Below, piece by piece: positions 5,317 through 6,989 of a DNA stretch of 6,989 bases. How positions within the stretch are numbered: the stretch's first letter is position 1; every line of letters begins with the position of its first letter. This DNA is from Rhodospirillaceae bacterium (lineage in GTDB: Bacteria > Pseudomonadota > Alphaproteobacteria > UBA9219). The notes beneath the pieces were generated by a model, which was not told the DNA's origin, searched no databases, and saw only the letters and a program-made list of their open reading frames with translations. Location of the stretch: positions 1 to 6,989 of the forward strand of contig DNGD01000028.1 in NCBI GenBank assembly GCA_003486725.1. Reading direction: 5' to 3'. The position numbers were made by a program, and so were the translations under genes.

Positions 5317-6989
5317 TTGACACCGATAACGAAGACCAAAAAACCATTACACGCTCTATGCCCCGATGAAGGATGCGCACTCGAAGCCGGGGATGTGCCC
5401 TCTTTCAATGGCCGCCCTGCGACTCCGCTTTTGGATACCGTTCCCAACGTCACGGATCTGCGCAAGCTTTCCCCTGAACAGCTCCCTCAACTGGCCGACG
5501 AACTTCGCGCCGAGGTGATCGACACCGTTTCCACCACCGGGGGGCATTTTGGTTCCGGCCTTGGCGTGGTTGAGCTGACAGTCGCGCTGCACTACGTTTT
5601 CAACACGCCAGAAGACAAGTTGATCTGGGATGTCGGACATCAGGTTTATCCGCATAAGATTCTCACGGGTCGCCGCAGCCGCATCCGCACGCTTCGTCAA
5701 AGCGGCGGGCTGTCAGGCTTCACCAAGCGCACCGAGAGCGAATTTGATCCCTTTGGCGCTGGGCATAGCTCTACCTCTATTTCCGCTGGCGTCGGCTTCG
5801 CCGTAGGCCGCGATCTGAACAGCAAGAAGAACCAAGTCATCGCCGTGATCGGTGACGGCTCTATCAGCGCGGGCATGGCGTATGAAGCCTTGAACAACGC
5901 GGGTGCCATGGATTCGCGCCTCATTGTCATCTTGAACGACAACGATATGTCGATCGCGCCGCCGACGGGAGCCATCAGCTCCTACCTCTCACGCATCGCA
6001 TCGTCGAAGGAATACCGCAAGCTTCGTCATATTGGCAAAGAATTCACCAACATCTTCCCCCGCCCACTTAAAGAAGCGGCACGCCGAGCCGAACATTACG
6101 CACGCGGTTTTGTCACAGGCGGCACGTTATTCGAGGAAATGGGTTTCTATTACGTCGGCCCCATCGATGGTCACAATTTTGAACACCTGATCCCCGTTTT
6201 GGAAAACGTCCGCGACGACAAGCAAGGCGGCCCCGTTCTGATCCATATCGTGACGGAAAAAGGCCACGGCTATCAACCTGCCGTCAACGCGCCCGACAAA
6301 ATGCACGGCGTGGCAAAATTCAACATCGTGACGGGCGCTCAGGAAAAGGCCAAAAACGCCCCGCCGTCTTTCACGCGCGTCTTTGCCGATGCGCTGGTGA
6401 AGGAAGCCGAAGTTGATGATAAGATTGTGGCGATAACAGCCGCGATGCCCGCTGGCACTGGCCTCGATGTTTTTGGCCGCCGCTTTGGCGACCGCCTGTT
6501 CGATGTGGGTATTGCCGAGCAGCATGCTGTGACGTTTGCTGCTGGCCTCGCTTGCGAAGGGCTGAAACCCTTTTGCGCGATTTACTCGTCGTTTATGCAG
6601 CGCGCCTATGATCAAGTTATGCACGATGTCGTTTTGCAAAGACTACCCGTGCGTCTGATGATGGATCGCGCCGGATTGGTCGGCGCTGACGGCGCAACCC
6701 ATGCGGGCGCGTTCGATATCGCATTTATGAGCTGCCTGCCCGATGTCGTCGTGATGGCTGCGGCGGATGAGGTTGAGCTTTGCCACATGGTCGCGACAGC
6801 CGCCGCCTATAACGAAGGTCCGATCGCGCTGCGCTATCCACGTGGCGACAGCTCGGGCATGGAATTGCCAGAGCGCGGCGACGTTTTGACGATCGGCAAA
6901 GGCCACATCGTGAAAGAGGGAACAAAGGTCGCCATCCTGAACCTTGGCACCCGCCTGATCGAATGTCGCAAGGCAGCCGAGGATCTGGA
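5317..6989 (+). CDS. dxs: 1-deoxy-D-xylulose-5-phosphate synthase, C-terminus cut by window edge
   Basis: DXS is a cytosolic thiamine-diphosphate enzyme that condenses pyruvate with glyceraldehyde 3-phosphate to 1-deoxyxylulose 5-phosphate, the first step of the MEP isoprenoid pathway and a supplier of thiamine and pyridoxal precursors. The frame is open for 557 codons and runs off the end; the family is usually about 620-650 residues, so most of the C-terminal domain is missing. Seen: [15 protein letters not shown] (His77, equivalent to E. coli His49), the ThDP/magnesium motif GDG at 179-181 with Asn209 in [20 protein letters not shown] with the catalytic Glu401 (E. coli Glu370), and [18 protein letters not shown] from 450. 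All key residues are present. Measured from the conserved histidine, the N-terminus is about 28 residues longer than in E. coli and contains Cys15 and Cys20. It starts with TTG behind a strong Shine-Dalgarno and probably has its own promoter. Confidence 0.97.
   Translation, partial: MTPITKTKKPLHALCPDEGCALEAGDVPSFNGRPATPLLDTVPNVTDLRKLSPEQLPQLADELRAEVIDTVSTTGGHFGSGLGVVELTVALHYVFNTPEDKLIWDVGHQVYPHKILTGRRSRIRTLRQSGGLSGFTKRTESEFDPFGAGHSSTSISAGVGFAVGRDLNSKKNQVIAVIGDGSISAGMAYEALNNAGAMDSRLIVILNDNDMSIAPPTGAISSYLSRIASSKEYRKLRHIGKEFTNIFPRPLKEAARRAEHYARGFVTGGTLFEEMGFYYVGPIDGHNFEHLIPVLENVRDDKQGGPVLIHIVTEKGHGYQPAVNAPDKMHGVAKFNIVTGAQEKAKNAPPSFTRVFADALVKEAEVDDKIVAITAAMPAGTGLDVFGRRFGDRLFDVGIAEQHAVTFAAGLACEGLKPFCAIYSSFMQRAYDQVMHDVVLQRLPVRLMMDRAGLVGADGATHAGAFDIAFMSCLPDVVVMAAADEVELCHMVATAAAYNEGPIALRYPRGDSSGMELPERGDVLTIGKGHIVKEGTKVAILNLGTRLIECRKAAEDL

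Noticed and set aside
6127..6639. 170-codon open frame on the minus strand inside dxs
   Set aside because: It lies wholly antisense to a strongly conserved dxs region and its translation shows no recognisable domain; it is a by-product of codon composition.
1..6989. CRISPR array, insertion sequence, tRNA or defence-type cassette
   Set aside because: No regularly spaced repeats, transposase motifs, tRNA-like folds or defence domains were seen; the window is filled by five housekeeping genes.

Overview
The window carries five protein-coding genes and reads as ordinary bacterial chromosome, most probably from an alphaproteobacterium of moderate GC content. The evidence is the gene order mutY (divergent), DUF721/DciA, DsbA-family protein, smc, which from general knowledge recurs in Alphaproteobacteria. 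It is supported by protein features of that class: Smc with a GPNGCGKS Walker A and a tryptophan-rich, glycine-poor hinge, and a membrane-targeted CSHC thiol oxidoreductase next to smc. I cannot place it below class level.

Layout: bases 1-302 (minus strand) hold the N-terminal 100 codons of the adenine glycosylase MutY, cut by the window edge. Divergently, and only about 9 bases away, starts a DUF721 (DciA-like) gene at 312-824. A 110-base gap with an AT-rich inverted repeat and a good sigma-70-type promoter leads to a DsbA-family thioredoxin-fold gene (935-1573), followed after 30 bases by smc (1604-5116), so the last two are probably co-transcribed. A hairpin with a T-run after smc looks like an intrinsic terminator. 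A 200-base intergenic region then holds several inverted repeats, a weak candidate promoter and a strong Shine-Dalgarno, and dxs (5317 to the window end) begins. The dxs frame is open to the edge and lacks its C-terminal part.

Functionally these are housekeeping genes: oxidised-guanine repair (MutY), replicative helicase loading (DciA), envelope disulfide chemistry (DsbA-like), chromosome organisation (Smc) and the first step of MEP isoprenoid synthesis (Dxs). The first four are neighbours by conserved gene order rather than by a shared pathway, although MutY, DciA and Smc all act on DNA. Three of the five starts (mutY, smc, dxs) are called as TTG.

I found no mobile element, CRISPR array, tRNA, rRNA or toxin-antitoxin pair, and no convincing new system. 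The points most worth a second look are the dxs leader (a palindrome over the predicted -10), the roughly 28-residue N-terminal extension of Dxs with two cysteines, the nearly abutting mutY/dciA starts, and the atypical Smc hinge and D-loop.
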